Shown here one piece after another: positions 16,736 to 25,466 of a stretch of 64,000 nt of DNA. The position numbers and the translations under genes are program-made. Source of the DNA: Oscillospiraceae bacterium (GTDB taxonomy: Bacteria; Bacillota; Clostridia; Oscillospirales; Acutalibacteraceae); the NCBI GenBank assembly GCA_015065785.1, contig SVPR01000005.1, positions 1-64,000 on the forward strand, given 5' to 3'. The notes under the pieces were generated by a model. It searched no databases. It had not been told where the DNA came from and saw nothing but the letters and a program-made list of their open reading frames with translations. Positions within the stretch are counted from its first letter, which is position 1. Every line of letters begins with the position of its first letter.

Positions 16736-17617
16736 TTACGCAACATAATCATAATTTTTACACACAACTTTAGCATTACCACTATTATCAAAAACAAGGT
16801 CAACTACACCTATTGCTTTTGAGCCATCGTTATATTCAACTGTAAAAGTAATTGTATCATTAAAGGTTGAAAATGGTGTATTTATATTTTCATTAAATGC
16901 TTTATCCATTTCTTCGGTATGGTCCCAGTAGAAACTACTTTTTTCTAAATTATACTCTTTACTATTAATCGTTATTTCATTGCCATGTTTCGGTACACCA
17001 AACTTAGGTAAATTATAATGATGTACTATCTGGCCATATTTTGAAGTGTTTTTTACATTTATTGATTTGATATTTTCAATATTTTCTAAATCAAGTTTAA
17101 AATCATTAAATGTATATTGAACAAATACTATATTTTCATTTTTACAGGTCTGTAATTTTCCTGTATAAAATTCAACATTATCCAGATTTTTTTCAAACAA
17201 ATCCTTTGAATCAATCATAATACTATATTTTTCTTCATCAGAAAGACCACTTACATCTCTTACTTCTAAATACATTTTATACGGATATTCTTCATTTAAT
17301 TGCAACACCTTATTTTCTGTTACAGCTTCCGCACCCTCAGCTTCTGCCGCACTTGCAACTATTATGAATGGGGTAATCGTTTTACTTTCTACACCTGAAT
17401 TATTTGTTGTAGTTTGTTCGGTTGGTACAGTTGGTGGTGTAAAAAATGCTACACCAAAAACAATTGCGAATGCAAGACAAAATGCAGTTAAGCTGACTGT
17501 AATCCGTCTGTTATTTCTTATTGGCATATCCGCAGTAATTTTTGCTTTTAATCTGTTACCCATATACGCGTCAGGAGTTATATTATCTATACTTTTTTTA
17601 AAATCGTCTTTTTTCAT
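16736..17617 (-). CDS. Membrane-anchored anti-sigma-factor-like protein
   Basis: 293 residues. A cytosolic N-terminal segment of about 38 residues (MKKDDFKKSIDNITPDAY) is followed by one membrane helix (about 41-60) and a roughly 230-residue extracytoplasmic domain I do not recognise. The layout and 4-bp ATGA overlap with an ECF sigma factor gene suggest it holds that sigma factor and senses an envelope signal. The cytosolic part resembles the short DUF4179-type leaders. No HxxxCxxC zinc anti-sigma motif is seen. Confidence 0.7.
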   Translation of the reverse strand: MKKDDFKKSIDNITPDAYMGNRLKAKITADMPIRNNRRITVSLTAFCLAFAIVFGVAFFTPPTVPTEQTTTNNSGVESKTITPFIIVASAAEAEGAEAVTENKVLQLNEEYPYKMYLEVRDVSGLSDEEKYSIMIDSKDLFEKNLDNVEFYTGKLQTCKNENIVFVQYTFNDFKLDLENIENIKSINVKNTSKYGQIVHHYNLPKFGVPKHGNEITINSKEYNLEKSSFYWDHTEEMDKAFNENINTPFSTFNDTITFTVEYNDGSKAIGVVDLVFDNSGNAKVVCKNYDYVA

Positions 17618-18102
17618 ATTGCGTAATCCTCCAGTTCTATTCTTAAAATATCTCTGCCTCGTTGCAATCGCTTTTTTACTGCTGATTTACTGATTTTCAA
17701 GGTTTTAGATATTTCTTCTACACTATAATCATTGTAATAATAAAGAATTATGGCTGATTTATATTCTTTTGGTAACGCAATTACTTTTGAAATAATATCC
17801 TGTGCTGTTTCGTCGTAATTGTATGTATCAATTATCTCTTTATCGTCAATACTTACATTTTTACGACCTGACTTTTTAAGATAATCCAAACACTTATTTT
17901 GTGTCACCCTTATAAACCACGCTTTTTCGTGTTCAGCATTTTTAAATTTATATTTACCGGTAAGATATTTAGTAAATACATCCTGCAACACATCTTCGGC
18001 ATCATTAGCATTTCCTGTATATAAAAATGCAATTTTATAAAGCATATTGCCATAATCGTTATATTTAGCTTCAAATTCAGTTTCGAGATCTCGTTTACTC
18101 AT
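17614..18102 (-). CDS. ECF-type RNA polymerase sigma factor
   Basis: 162 residues, normal ECF length. Region 2 is at about 12-80 (MLYKIAFLYTGNANDAEDVL; AWFIRVTQNKCLDYLKKSG). Region 4 is at about 105-155 (LPKEYKSAIILYYYNDYSVE; EISKTLKISKSAVKKRLQRG). It directs RNA polymerase to a small regulon, probably including its own operon. Start ATG at 18102 behind AAAGGAGG. It overlaps the putative anti-sigma gene by 4 bp. Confidence 0.93.
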   Translation of the reverse strand: MSKRDLETEFEAKYNDYGNMLYKIAFLYTGNANDAEDVLQDVFTKYLTGKYKFKNAEHEKAWFIRVTQNKCLDYLKKSGRKNVSIDDKEIIDTYNYDETAQDIISKVIALPKEYKSAIILYYYNDYSVEEISKTLKISKSAVKKRLQRGRDILRIELEDYAI

Positions 18103-18169
18103 AACTTCCTCCTTTCACTAATAAAACGATTGAAGTGTGGTTTTGGTGACAAAAATATAATAACATATC

Positions 18170-18215
18170 AAAAAATCTTCTGCATTCAAAAAACAATGAA
18201 CGCAGAAGATTTTTT
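18170..18215 (-). terminator. Terminator after GH92
   Basis: A 19-bp stem (18170-18188 with 18197-18215) carrying CTTCTGC, one mismatch, with A and T tracts on both sides. Confidence 0.8.
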
Positions 18216-20451
18216 ATTTTTCAGTTTTTTCAAAATAATCTGTAACAGGCTCTTTTGAAAGTTCAAATTTTAATATACCACCTGAAGTTATTTCAAAATA
18301 CGACAAATACGGTTTTTTTATTAATTTTCCGTTAAACTTAATTTTGCTTATGTATGGATACTCAAGCGGGTCTTTATCACATTCAACTGTAAAGGTTTCA
18401 GCATTTACACAAGAATGATACTCTTTATTTAACTTAACAGTAGCCTTTTTAAATAAAGGTGTGTTAATAAAATAATCCTGAACTCCTGGGCAAACCTGAG
18501 CAAACCCCAAAGCTGAAAGCACATACCACGCAGAAAGCTGGCCGACATCTTCATTACCGCAGAAGCCATAAGCCCCTGTTCTGTACGCTTCTTTTTGTAC
18601 TCTTCTTGTCCAGTACTGTGTACGGTGTGCAAGTCCAAGAATATCAAAATAATGAGTAATATTATGGCAAGGCTCATTTGAGTGGTTGTAGTCGTCATTC
18701 CATAATCTGCCAAAATCTGCTTTTTCAAAAAATCTTTCTAACAGCACGAGTGCTCTTTCTTTACCAAACAATTCGCAAAGCCCTGTTACATCGTAAGGCA
18801 CAAACCACGATTGTTGGAAAATATTGCTTTCAACACATCCGTCATCATCGTACTCATTTTCTTCAAATACGAATTCACCATCAGCTTTTCTCGGTGATAA
18901 AAATCCGAGATTTTTATTAAAATTATCTTTATATGTTTTCACTCGATTCAAAAAGTATTCTTCATTTTCTTTGTCGCCTTTTTCCTTACTGAAAAGATAC
19001 ATTGTGTAATCAGCAAGTAAATATTCTAAAGTATCGCTTAATTTTTCAGGCACATAGGCTTCATTTAAATACTGTTCACAGTCAGGTCTTATGGAGTGAA
19101 ATTGTTTATTAAACAATTCTTTTTCACATTTGGTTGACGCGACACCTATTTTATATGCTTTGTCTGTGTCATAATTTCTGATATTTTTAAGATATGCATC
19201 CGCAACTACTATAGCTCCGGGGTCACCAACCATACACCCTGCATTTATTCCTAAAAGCTCCCAACGAGGAAAAGATGAATTGTTCACTTCGGCAATTTTC
19301 AAAAGAGAATTAACTTCATCATTAACAATATCAGGTCGGATAATTGCTAAAAGCGGAAATTCACTTCTGTAAACATCCCAACCACTGAAAACTGTGCGGT
19401 GAGTGTAGTTATTATCTTTTAAATTTTCGCCATTCAAAGAAAAACTACCATCTATATCAGCAGAAACTCTTGGGTCTAAAAGCACATGATAAAGACAGGT
19501 ATAGAAGAGTTTTAAATCTGTTTCGTTACTGCCTTCAACATCTACAATACTGAATGCCTTTTCCCATAAATCACGCGAATTTTGTCTTTGTTTTTCAAAA
19601 TCAAAGTCGGTCATTTCCGCCTTTAAATTTTTTCTTGCACCGTCTAAGCTTGTGTAAGAAATACCGCATTTTAATATTATCGGTTCTGTAACAGAATCGC
19701 CATAATCAAGAATCAAGCCAACATCTTCGTGACTAAATTCTTTTAAATTTTCACTTTGCAATTCTTCATCTGAAAAGAACTGCGTTTTTAAAGGCTTTTT
19801 TGACAATTCGCAGGTAAAATAAAAATCATAAGAAATTTTACCATGACCGTGGCCAAAGCCACCACCTTTTGGAGTACATTTAATTTTACCCTCAATAGTA
19901 CTTTCATTTACTATTTTAATCTCTTCAAAATCTGCTTTACCACCGATTCTACGAGAGAAATTCATTATGATTTTTGCTTGTTCTTTTTCAGGATATGTAA
20001 ACCTTAGCATACCGGTATGAACATTTGCAGTTACTTCTGCTAAAATATTATAACGGTCTAATTTTACTGAATAATAACCTGCTTCTGTTATTTCGCTATC
20101 GTGAGAAAATTCCGACTTCCAGCCTCTTGTTCCCTTTTTAAATTCTAAGTGTTCATTACTACCGCTTCTTAAATCGGTTTCATTTATAACAGGCATAATC
20201 TGAAGATTGCCCAAATCACCATACCAGCCAATACCACTCATATGGTTAAAACTGAAGCCCTCTATTGTGTTATGACAATAGTTATAACCATTACCATTGT
20301 CACCACCTGTAATTGTATCGGGTGAAAGCTGCACCATACCGCCTGGAACTGAAGCACCAGGGTAAGTTTTACCACCACCATGACATTCCTCGATGCTATC
20401 TTCTTCTGCAACAGTTCCGATTGAAGTGTCAACATATTTTGCCTTACTCAT
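18214..20451 (-). CDS. GH92 alpha-mannosidase
   Basis: 745 residues, usual for GH92, which are Ca2+-dependent inverting exo-alpha-mannosidases acting mostly on alpha-1,2 or alpha-1,3 mannosides of N-glycans or mannans. Seen: GGGKTYPGASVPGGMVQLSP (25-45), GFSFNHMSGIGWYGDLGN (about 65-83), the FSGWDVYRSEFPLL segment and the acidic catalytic region GNEDVGQLSAWYVLSALGF near the C-terminus. No signal peptide, so probably intracellular, unlike Bacteroides members. ATG at 20451 behind AAGGTGA. Linkage specificity is not readable. Confidence 0.92.
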   Translation of the reverse strand: MSKAKYVDTSIGTVAEEDSIEECHGGGKTYPGASVPGGMVQLSPDTITGGDNGNGYNYCHNTIEGFSFNHMSGIGWYGDLGNLQIMPVINETDLRSGSNEHLEFKKGTRGWKSEFSHDSEITEAGYYSVKLDRYNILAEVTANVHTGMLRFTYPEKEQAKIIMNFSRRIGGKADFEEIKIVNESTIEGKIKCTPKGGGFGHGHGKISYDFYFTCELSKKPLKTQFFSDEELQSENLKEFSHEDVGLILDYGDSVTEPIILKCGISYTSLDGARKNLKAEMTDFDFEKQRQNSRDLWEKAFSIVDVEGSNETDLKLFYTCLYHVLLDPRVSADIDGSFSLNGENLKDNNYTHRTVFSGWDVYRSEFPLLAIIRPDIVNDEVNSLLKIAEVNNSSFPRWELLGINAGCMVGDPGAIVVADAYLKNIRNYDTDKAYKIGVASTKCEKELFNKQFHSIRPDCEQYLNEAYVPEKLSDTLEYLLADYTMYLFSKEKGDKENEEYFLNRVKTYKDNFNKNLGFLSPRKADGEFVFEENEYDDDGCVESNIFQQSWFVPYDVTGLCELFGKERALVLLERFFEKADFGRLWNDDYNHSNEPCHNITHYFDILGLAHRTQYWTRRVQKEAYRTGAYGFCGNEDVGQLSAWYVLSALGFAQVCPGVQDYFINTPLFKKATVKLNKEYHSCVNAETFTVECDKDPLEYPYISKIKFNGKLIKKPYLSYFEITSGGILKFELSKEPVTDYFEKTEK

Positions 20452-20643
20452 AAAATCACCTTGAATTTTTCCAATTAAAATCTAATAATAATATACTATA
20501 TAACCCAAGGAAATTCAATAACGGATTTTACAATTTCAAATATTTATGTTAGGATTACTATTAGAATTTTTCTCTTATTAAGAGAGTTGCATTCAACAAA
20601 TAGGTTATGGCTTTTATTTTTAATTCAAGTTATTATAAAGACA

Positions 20644-20653
20644 CAACCGGTTG
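20644..20653. promoter_or_regulatory. Palindromic operator candidate upstream of the XRE gene
   Basis: A perfect 10-bp palindrome, CAACCGGTTG, 22 bp ahead of the ATG at 20676. A second dyad, CTCTTATTAAGAG, lies around 20571-20584. Either could bind the regulator. Confidence 0.35.
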
Positions 20654-20675
20654 AAATTATTTTGGAGATGAAATT

Positions 20676-21746
20676 ATGAATATTTATTTTGGTGAAAATT
20701 TAAAGTCTTTAAGACAAAAGCACAATTTAACACAGGAAAGACTTTCGGAATTTCTTAATGTGTCTTTTCAGACCATAAGCAAATGGGAGCGTGGCGACAC
20801 TTACCCCGATATTGCAATGCTCCCTGAAATCGCTTTATTTTTCAAGGTTTCTGTTGATGAATTACTTGGTGTAAACAAGGCAGAAAGTGAGGAAAAACTT
20901 TTAAAACAGTTAGAGGTATTTGATAATTTAACCGATAGCAAACAGAGAGAAGCAATAATAATTGAACTCAAGAAAAACTACCCTAATGATTACAGAGTAA
21001 TTCTCAGATATATGACACAACTTATTCATTTTAGTAACCCTTTAGATGTAATGAGCAAGGTTACTGTAATTTATGAAAACATACAAGAAAATTGCAATAA
21101 TGATAAAATTCGCGTTTCTGCAAAAAGACATCTTGCCGAGTATTACAAAAAACTTGCTGAAATTGAGGGTAGCGGTATCACATTTGACGATTGTGAAAAG
21201 CTTTTAGATGAAATGCCACGAATGAAAGATTCACAAGAAATTTTGCGTTCATTCCTCTATCCTGAAAATCACCCTGAATATTTTAATTCGTGCGTTGCGG
21301 CTATTGAAACCTCACTTAATTTGCTTTGCCAGGCGATAGCACATCTTTGCTTTTACAATGATAAATATTCGGTTGATTATAAAATTGATATTGTCAATAA
21401 ATGCAACAATTTACTTACTACAATTTATGATGATGGTAATTATGGCGAAGCGTGGAGAGTTATAATTTTTAATAATGGCCATTTAGGTCGCTTGCATTTT
21501 TTAAAGGGTGAAACTGACAGAGCACTTGAATATTTTAAAAAGGCTGCTACGCTCGCAAAGCAATTTGACTCTTTAGAAAGAAAAACCACTTTAAATTCGC
21601 AATTACTAAAAGGCAAAGAGTTCAACAAACACTCGCAAGGCAGTAACTGGGTTGCAAAAGAGCATTTAGAATTTTTATTGAATGAAAGATATCCCTTGAG
21701 TGAAGAATTTAAAAATTCAGAAGATTTCAAATCGATTTTAGCATAA
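20676..21746 (+). CDS. XRE family transcriptional regulator with TPR-like C-terminal domain
   Basis: 356 residues. The XRE HTH is at residues 6-62 (LKSLRQKHNLTQERLSEFLN; SFQTISKWERGDTYPDIAML; VSVDELLG). The C-terminal 280 residues are helical, and EAWRVIIFNNGHLGRLHFLK followed by ALEYFKKAATLAKQF looks like a tetratricopeptide pair. Such regulators may sense a peptide or protein partner; no ligand can be named. ATG behind TGGAGATGA. It sits between divergent GH92 and the type I toxin locus. Confidence 0.88.
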   Translation: MNIYFGENLKSLRQKHNLTQERLSEFLNVSFQTISKWERGDTYPDIAMLPEIALFFKVSVDELLGVNKAESEEKLLKQLEVFDNLTDSKQREAIIIELKKNYPNDYRVILRYMTQLIHFSNPLDVMSKVTVIYENIQENCNNDKIRVSAKRHLAEYYKKLAEIEGSGITFDDCEKLLDEMPRMKDSQEILRSFLYPENHPEYFNSCVAAIETSLNLLCQAIAHLCFYNDKYSVDYKIDIVNKCNNLLTTIYDDGNYGEAWRVIIFNNGHLGRLHFLKGETDRALEYFKKAATLAKQFDSLERKTTLNSQLLKGKEFNKHSQGSNWVAKEHLEFLLNERYPLSEEFKNSEDFKSILA

Positions 21747-21750
21747 CTAA

Positions 21751-21784
21751 GAATTCCCTTGATGCACAAAAACATCAAGGGAAT
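21751..21784 (+). terminator. Hairpin after the XRE gene
   Basis: A 13-bp perfect stem, AATTCCCTTGATG with 21772-21784. The U tract is weak on either strand, so termination is probable but not certain. It could also end the toxin transcript arriving from the other strand. Confidence 0.6.
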
Positions 21785-21795
21785 TAAAATTTGGT

Positions 21796-21824
21796 TTGAC
21801 AAATATTTAGTGGTATGTTATATT
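21796..21824 (+). promoter_or_regulatory. Promoter of the putative antitoxin RNA
   Basis: TTGACA (21796-21801), exactly 17 bp, TATATT (21819-21824). It points to a start near 21831 but no downstream open frame, which suits a small RNA. Confidence 0.75.
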
Positions 21825-21830
21825 ATAAGT

Positions 21831-21921
21831 GACAAAGAGCTATTCCGTAGACGGTCAGCTCCTGTTAAGCAATATTTTTTAAGATAATCGCCTAACTCTC
21901 ACATAAGGCGATTATCTTTTT
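21831..21921 (+). ncRNA. Putative antisense RNA antitoxin of a type I TA locus
   Basis: About 90 nt from the predicted start to the T-run after the stem AAGATAATCGCCT (21881-21893 with 21906-21918). It overlaps the 3' end of the opposite-strand toxin gene and its terminator stem. Its 5' part can fold through GAGCT and AGCTC (21837-21861). The size, strong promoter and convergent layout match type I antitoxins such as those of Fst/par and BsrG loci. RNA existence is inferred, not shown. Confidence 0.6.
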
Positions 21922-22062
21922 TCTTTTACGACAATGATACATCCTGTTGCAACAACTATAAATAATATTGCAGCTATTATGTATTCCATTGACATCACTC
22001 CTTTCATCTTAAATAAGATTCAGGAGCAAAGAATTAACCGCCTACCGTTTTGAATAGCTCTT
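21835..22062. repeat. Long-range inverted blocks linking both ends of the toxin transcript
   Basis: Three blocks are reverse complements in register: AAGAGCTATTC (21835-21845) with 22052-22062; ACGGT (21851-21855) with 22044-22048; GCTCCTG (21858-21864) with 22021-22027. On a full-length minus transcript, the 5' untranslated region could pair with the 3' end. Confidence 0.65.
21912..21989 (-). CDS. 25-residue hydrophobic peptide, putative type I toxin
   Basis: MEYIIAAILFIVVATGCIIV followed by VKEKR: a single membrane helix with a charged tail, the typical shape of type I toxins. AAAGGAG precedes the ATG by 8 bp. A hairpin (AATCTTA/TAAGATT type, 22006-22020) sits directly before the ribosome site and could mask it. 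The transcript from the promoter at 22085-22113 would have a leader of about 90 nt. An opposite-strand RNA overlaps the 3' end. Peptides of this kind depolarise or damage the membrane when overproduced; here that is inferred from form and context. Confidence 0.65.
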   Translation of the reverse strand: MEYIIAAILFIVVATGCIIVVKEKR

Positions 22063-22084
22063 GGGAACAAAAGTTCCACGAATA

Positions 22085-22113
22085 ACTATATCATATTATT
22101 TTACATTTTTCAA
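22085..22113 (-). promoter_or_regulatory. Promoter of the putative toxin mRNA
   Basis: On the minus strand TTGAAA (22108-22113), 17 bp, TATAGT (22085-22090). The start would be near 22078, followed by a GGAAC-TTTT-GTTCC hairpin. Confidence 0.65.
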
Positions 22114-22120
22114 CATATTT

Positions 22121-23299
22121 TTACTTTTTAGAACTGAATTTTTTAATTATTCCACTCGCAGTTTTATACATTGGAGTTTCTAATGTATTAACTGCATTTT
22201 TTAGTTCTTTTCTTATTTCAATAGCCTGTGGGCAGTGTGTTTCACATTTACCACAATTTATACATTGTGAAGCAGGGGCACTACCCTGAAAGGCAGTTGC
22301 TCTTAAATATTCTTTAAAGCCTAAAAATTTATTACCTGTAAAGTGTGTGTTATATGCTGAAAATGTGCCACTTATGTTTATATTCTGTGGGCAAGGCATA
22401 CAGTAGCCGCAGCCTGTGCAACCGACTTTCATTTTGTGGTTTATTGCCTTAACTACATTTCTGAGCATCGCTTCATCTGCTTCGGTCAATTCTCCGATTT
22501 TTGTTATAGATGCCGTATTTATGTTATCAGCAACCATCTCTTCTGAATTCATACCAGAAAGAACAGTTGTAACCTCTTTTTGACTGAAAAGCCACTTGAA
22601 AGCCCATTGTGCCGGAGTGTGCTGAACCTCATGATTTTTAAAAATCGATTTTGCTTCATCAGGTAAATTGTTTACTAATTTACCACCACGAAGGGGCTCC
22701 ATAATCATAACAGGAATACCCTTGCTGTGAGCGTATTCTAAACCTTTTCTGCCAGCTTGAGTGTGTTCGTCAAGATAGTTGTATTGAATAAGTGTCATAT
22801 CCCAAGGGTAAGCGTCAATAATTTCGCAGAACTTTTCTGTGTTACCGTGGAATGAAAATCCAATATTACGAATTTCTCCGCTCGCCTTTTTATCTTCAAT
22901 CCATTTTTCAATTCCGATACTTTTAAGGCGTTCCCAGACTTTTATATCGCTCATCATATGCATTAAATAAAAGTCGATATAATCCGTCCTGAGTCTTTTA
23001 AGCTGTTCTTTAAAAAGCTTCTCTAAAACATCTAAATTCACCATTAGCTGTGGCGGTAATTTTGTCGCAATATATATTTTATCTCTTATATTATTTTTCT
23101 CAAACACTTCACCAATTGCACTTTCACTACCGGGATAAATAAATGCGGTATCAAAATAATTAACACCATTATTGTATGCATTCATTATCTGCTTTTCAGC
23201 AAGCTCCATATTTATTCTGCCGAGTTTTTTCTGAAAGCGCATACACCCAAAGCCTAAAAGTGATAAGTCATTGCCATTTTTATCTTTACGGTAATTCAT
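22121..23299 (-). CDS. Aldo/keto reductase with C-terminal ferredoxin-like [4Fe-4S] domain
   Basis: 392 residues. The AKR barrel shows YFDTAFIYPGSESAIG (about 45-63, catalytic Asp and Tyr), KLPP (catalytic Lys region) and NIGFSFHG. The C-terminal part has two cluster motifs, CTGCGYCMPCPQN and CINCGKCETHCPQ. This AKR-ferredoxin fusion is common in anaerobes; substrate and electron partner are unknown. It overlaps the upstream GH38-like gene by 14 bp, so the two are co-translated and perhaps act on the same sugar. ATG behind AGGAGTGAG. Confidence 0.92.
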   Translation of the reverse strand: MNYRKDKNGNDLSLLGFGCMRFQKKLGRINMELAEKQIMNAYNNGVNYFDTAFIYPGSESAIGEVFEKNNIRDKIYIATKLPPQLMVNLDVLEKLFKEQLKRLRTDYIDFYLMHMMSDIKVWERLKSIGIEKWIEDKKASGEIRNIGFSFHGNTEKFCEIIDAYPWDMTLIQYNYLDEHTQAGRKGLEYAHSKGIPVMIMEPLRGGKLVNNLPDEAKSIFKNHEVQHTPAQWAFKWLFSQKEVTTVLSGMNSEEMVADNINTASITKIGELTEADEAMLRNVVKAINHKMKVGCTGCGYCMPCPQNINISGTFSAYNTHFTGNKFLGFKEYLRATAFQGSAPASQCINCGKCETHCPQAIEIRKELKNAVNTLETPMYKTASGIIKKFSSKK

Positions 23300-25340
23300 T
23301 TTTACTCACTCCTATTACAAATTCAAAATGTGCGTTTTCTTCATACCATAGCGGGAAGTTTGTTCCCCAGACATTATTGTAGAGAACATAAGAAACACCA
23401 TCTTGTATTTTTTCAAATTTATTATCAAACTCTAAAATTTTACCTTTGCCAATTGAGATTAAAGGTGCTGTTAAATTTGTTATTTTTAACGCGTTTTTGC
23501 TATTCTCAAAAACTGCATTCCTCACAGCGTGAAGGTTTCTTGAGCCTCTGTCAACCACTTTATATGGGTCAATATTTGCACCAAGCTTTTCTAAAAAAAT
23601 TTCACTTTCTACCGGAAAAAGCTTAAAGAAAACGGCTTCAGTTAAACGGTTAGCATCCTTATTGAACCAAGAAACATCTATTTTTATGGTATCTTTTGTT
23701 ATGCTATAAATAATCTGCATTTCTCTTGGTGCGCCTAAATCTTTGCACAAGGATTTTTCACATTTTAAATCAACAAAAATTTTCGTTTCGCTTTCATTTT
23801 CGCTTATAAAAGCATTTTCTTTTTTATAATAAAAGCTCCCCTTTTTATATTTTCCCTCTGCGTATTTTAATAAAGGTCTGCCAAAATCGCCATAAACCCA
23901 TTCAGCAGTGCCTTCTAAATCACGCGAATAATTTTTGTGCCAATAATCATAATTTTCTTTTGAATATGAGCGATATTCAATTACCGGTTCATTATTTTTT
24001 CTTATTACACTTTCACCACGAAAAGTTAAAGCCCCTATTCCCCCAAAAGAATTAAGTTTAAACTCCCAATCAAAAATATTTATCGTATCAGTTTTTAATT
24101 CAGTTGTTGGCACTTCTTGTTTTTTAGCCGGCCTTAATTTACTGAGTTCTTTTTCTGCTTCCGCCCTATGAGCTTCAGTCAAAGAATTTAATGCATCAGT
24201 AATATATGCCCTTTGCTCTGCCCAACTTTTTTCCATAGCACTGTAAGAGCCGGGAAAATATGCACCGTTTTTTCTGCATTTAAGAACATTATAATTTAAC
24301 GGATATTCACGAAGCGGATGTCTTAATTTTACTTTATCTCTTTTTCGTGCCTTAATAAAATCTTTCTTTAAATAATTCTCGTAATCTGATAAAAACATTT
24401 TACTGTCTAATCCACAGGTGTGCTCTGCTAAGCATAAAATACCCTCACAAATTCCCATATACTCATCGGAATTTTTCACTAGAGAACCGTCTGAAAGCCA
24501 TTTTTCTTTTAAATTTATAAGTGTTCTCAAAGCACCTGCTTTATAAGGGTCGGCTGTGCTACCGTGAATCCAGGTATCACCAATTTCGCCCTCAACAACA
24601 GGTAATTTGTGACGCTTTTCCCAAATTGCTTCAGCATAATCATCTATTGTACCGGCACTCACTGTATAATCGGGATATTCTTTTCTGATATTTTCAAGAT
24701 GATCTAAAACCTTTTTAGCTGTCGGAGCTCCACGATTATCTACCGTATGGTCAAAATATAAAATTTCATCTACCAATTCGCTTTTGTAAGCACCACCATA
24801 AGCGGCAGAATAAATTACTACTACCTCACTCTCACCATTTTTCCACAAAAAGCATTCGGGTACTTCGGGAATGGCAGATGCCCCATTAACCCCAATATGT
24901 AAAAGCTTTATACCTTTTTTATGAAGAAGTGTTACTAACCCCTTTGTGTGACCAGGCACATCGGTCATTTTGGCACTTGTTGTCTTTTTGCCACGAAGTT
25001 CATCAAGCTCATCTACAATAGAAAGTCCGTATTCTAAAGAATCAACATCTAAAAGCTCAGTATGAGTTGTAAAAGGCAACCCGTGTGGTTCAATGTTGCC
25101 ATTCTTAATTGCATCAAGCAGCTTTTGTTTATCACTCTCAGTTGAATACTTTAACGCTTCTCTTAAAATCCATGAGCCCGTTGTCCAGATGAAATTTTTC
25201 TCTCCATTTTTATTAACTTCATTTGCAAGAGCAATTGCAGACGGAATAAATTCATTTATATATTTTTTCTTTATGTTCTCTGCAAAATCAGTAAAACCAA
25301 TATCCAGATGGGTTTTTGAAACAACAATTACCTTTTTCAT
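23286..25340 (-). CDS. GH38-like alpha-mannosidase relative (DUF5054 type)
   Basis: 684 residues. The N-terminus SKTHLDIGFTDFAENIKKKY carries the HxD metal motif of the GH38/57-like fold (H11, D13), and DVPGHTKG resembles the active-site region of GH38. The C-terminal half is a beta-rich domain as in retaining alpha-mannosidases. Proteins of this kind are usually labelled DUF5054, and activity has not to my knowledge been firmly assigned. It starts the GH38-AKR operon with its own TTGACA promoter. No signal peptide, so cytosolic. Confidence 0.75.
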   Translation of the reverse strand: MKKVIVVSKTHLDIGFTDFAENIKKKYINEFIPSAIALANEVNKNGEKNFIWTTGSWILREALKYSTESDKQKLLDAIKNGNIEPHGLPFTTHTELLDVDSLEYGLSIVDELDELRGKKTTSAKMTDVPGHTKGLVTLLHKKGIKLLHIGVNGASAIPEVPECFLWKNGESEVVVIYSAAYGGAYKSELVDEILYFDHTVDNRGAPTAKKVLDHLENIRKEYPDYTVSAGTIDDYAEAIWEKRHKLPVVEGEIGDTWIHGSTADPYKAGALRTLINLKEKWLSDGSLVKNSDEYMGICEGILCLAEHTCGLDSKMFLSDYENYLKKDFIKARKRDKVKLRHPLREYPLNYNVLKCRKNGAYFPGSYSAMEKSWAEQRAYITDALNSLTEAHRAEAEKELSKLRPAKKQEVPTTELKTDTINIFDWEFKLNSFGGIGALTFRGESVIRKNNEPVIEYRSYSKENYDYWHKNYSRDLEGTAEWVYGDFGRPLLKYAEGKYKKGSFYYKKENAFISENESETKIFVDLKCEKSLCKDLGAPREMQIIYSITKDTIKIDVSWFNKDANRLTEAVFFKLFPVESEIFLEKLGANIDPYKVVDRGSRNLHAVRNAVFENSKNALKITNLTAPLISIGKGKILEFDNKFEKIQDGVSYVLYNNVWGTNFPLWYEENAHFEFVIGVSKNELP

Positions 25341-25367
25341 AACTACTCCTAAAAATTTACTAAAAAA

Positions 25368-25396
25368 AGAATATCACTTTTAAAAATCTATGTCAA
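25368..25396 (-). promoter_or_regulatory. Promoter for the GH38-like/AKR operon
   Basis: On the minus strand TTGACA (25391-25396), 17 bp, TATTCT (25368-25373). Confidence 0.7.
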
Positions 25397-25408
25397 TTAA
25401 ATTTGTAA

Positions 25409-25437
25409 TTGAAATGATATGTTTTCTTTGATATAAT
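25409..25437 (+). promoter_or_regulatory. Promoter for the GH36 gene
   Basis: TTGAAA (25409-25414), 17 bp, TATAAT (25432-25437). It is divergent from the GH38-like promoter with 12 bp between the two -35 elements, so joint control is possible. Confidence 0.75.
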
Positions 25438-25466
25438 TTAAATTAGATAAATAAGGGGTGCATAAT

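Noticed and set aside
21831-22113. Classical Fst/par module with direct repeats
   Set aside because: The shared blocks are inverted, not direct, and the overlap is limited to the 3' ends, so it is only par-like in layout.
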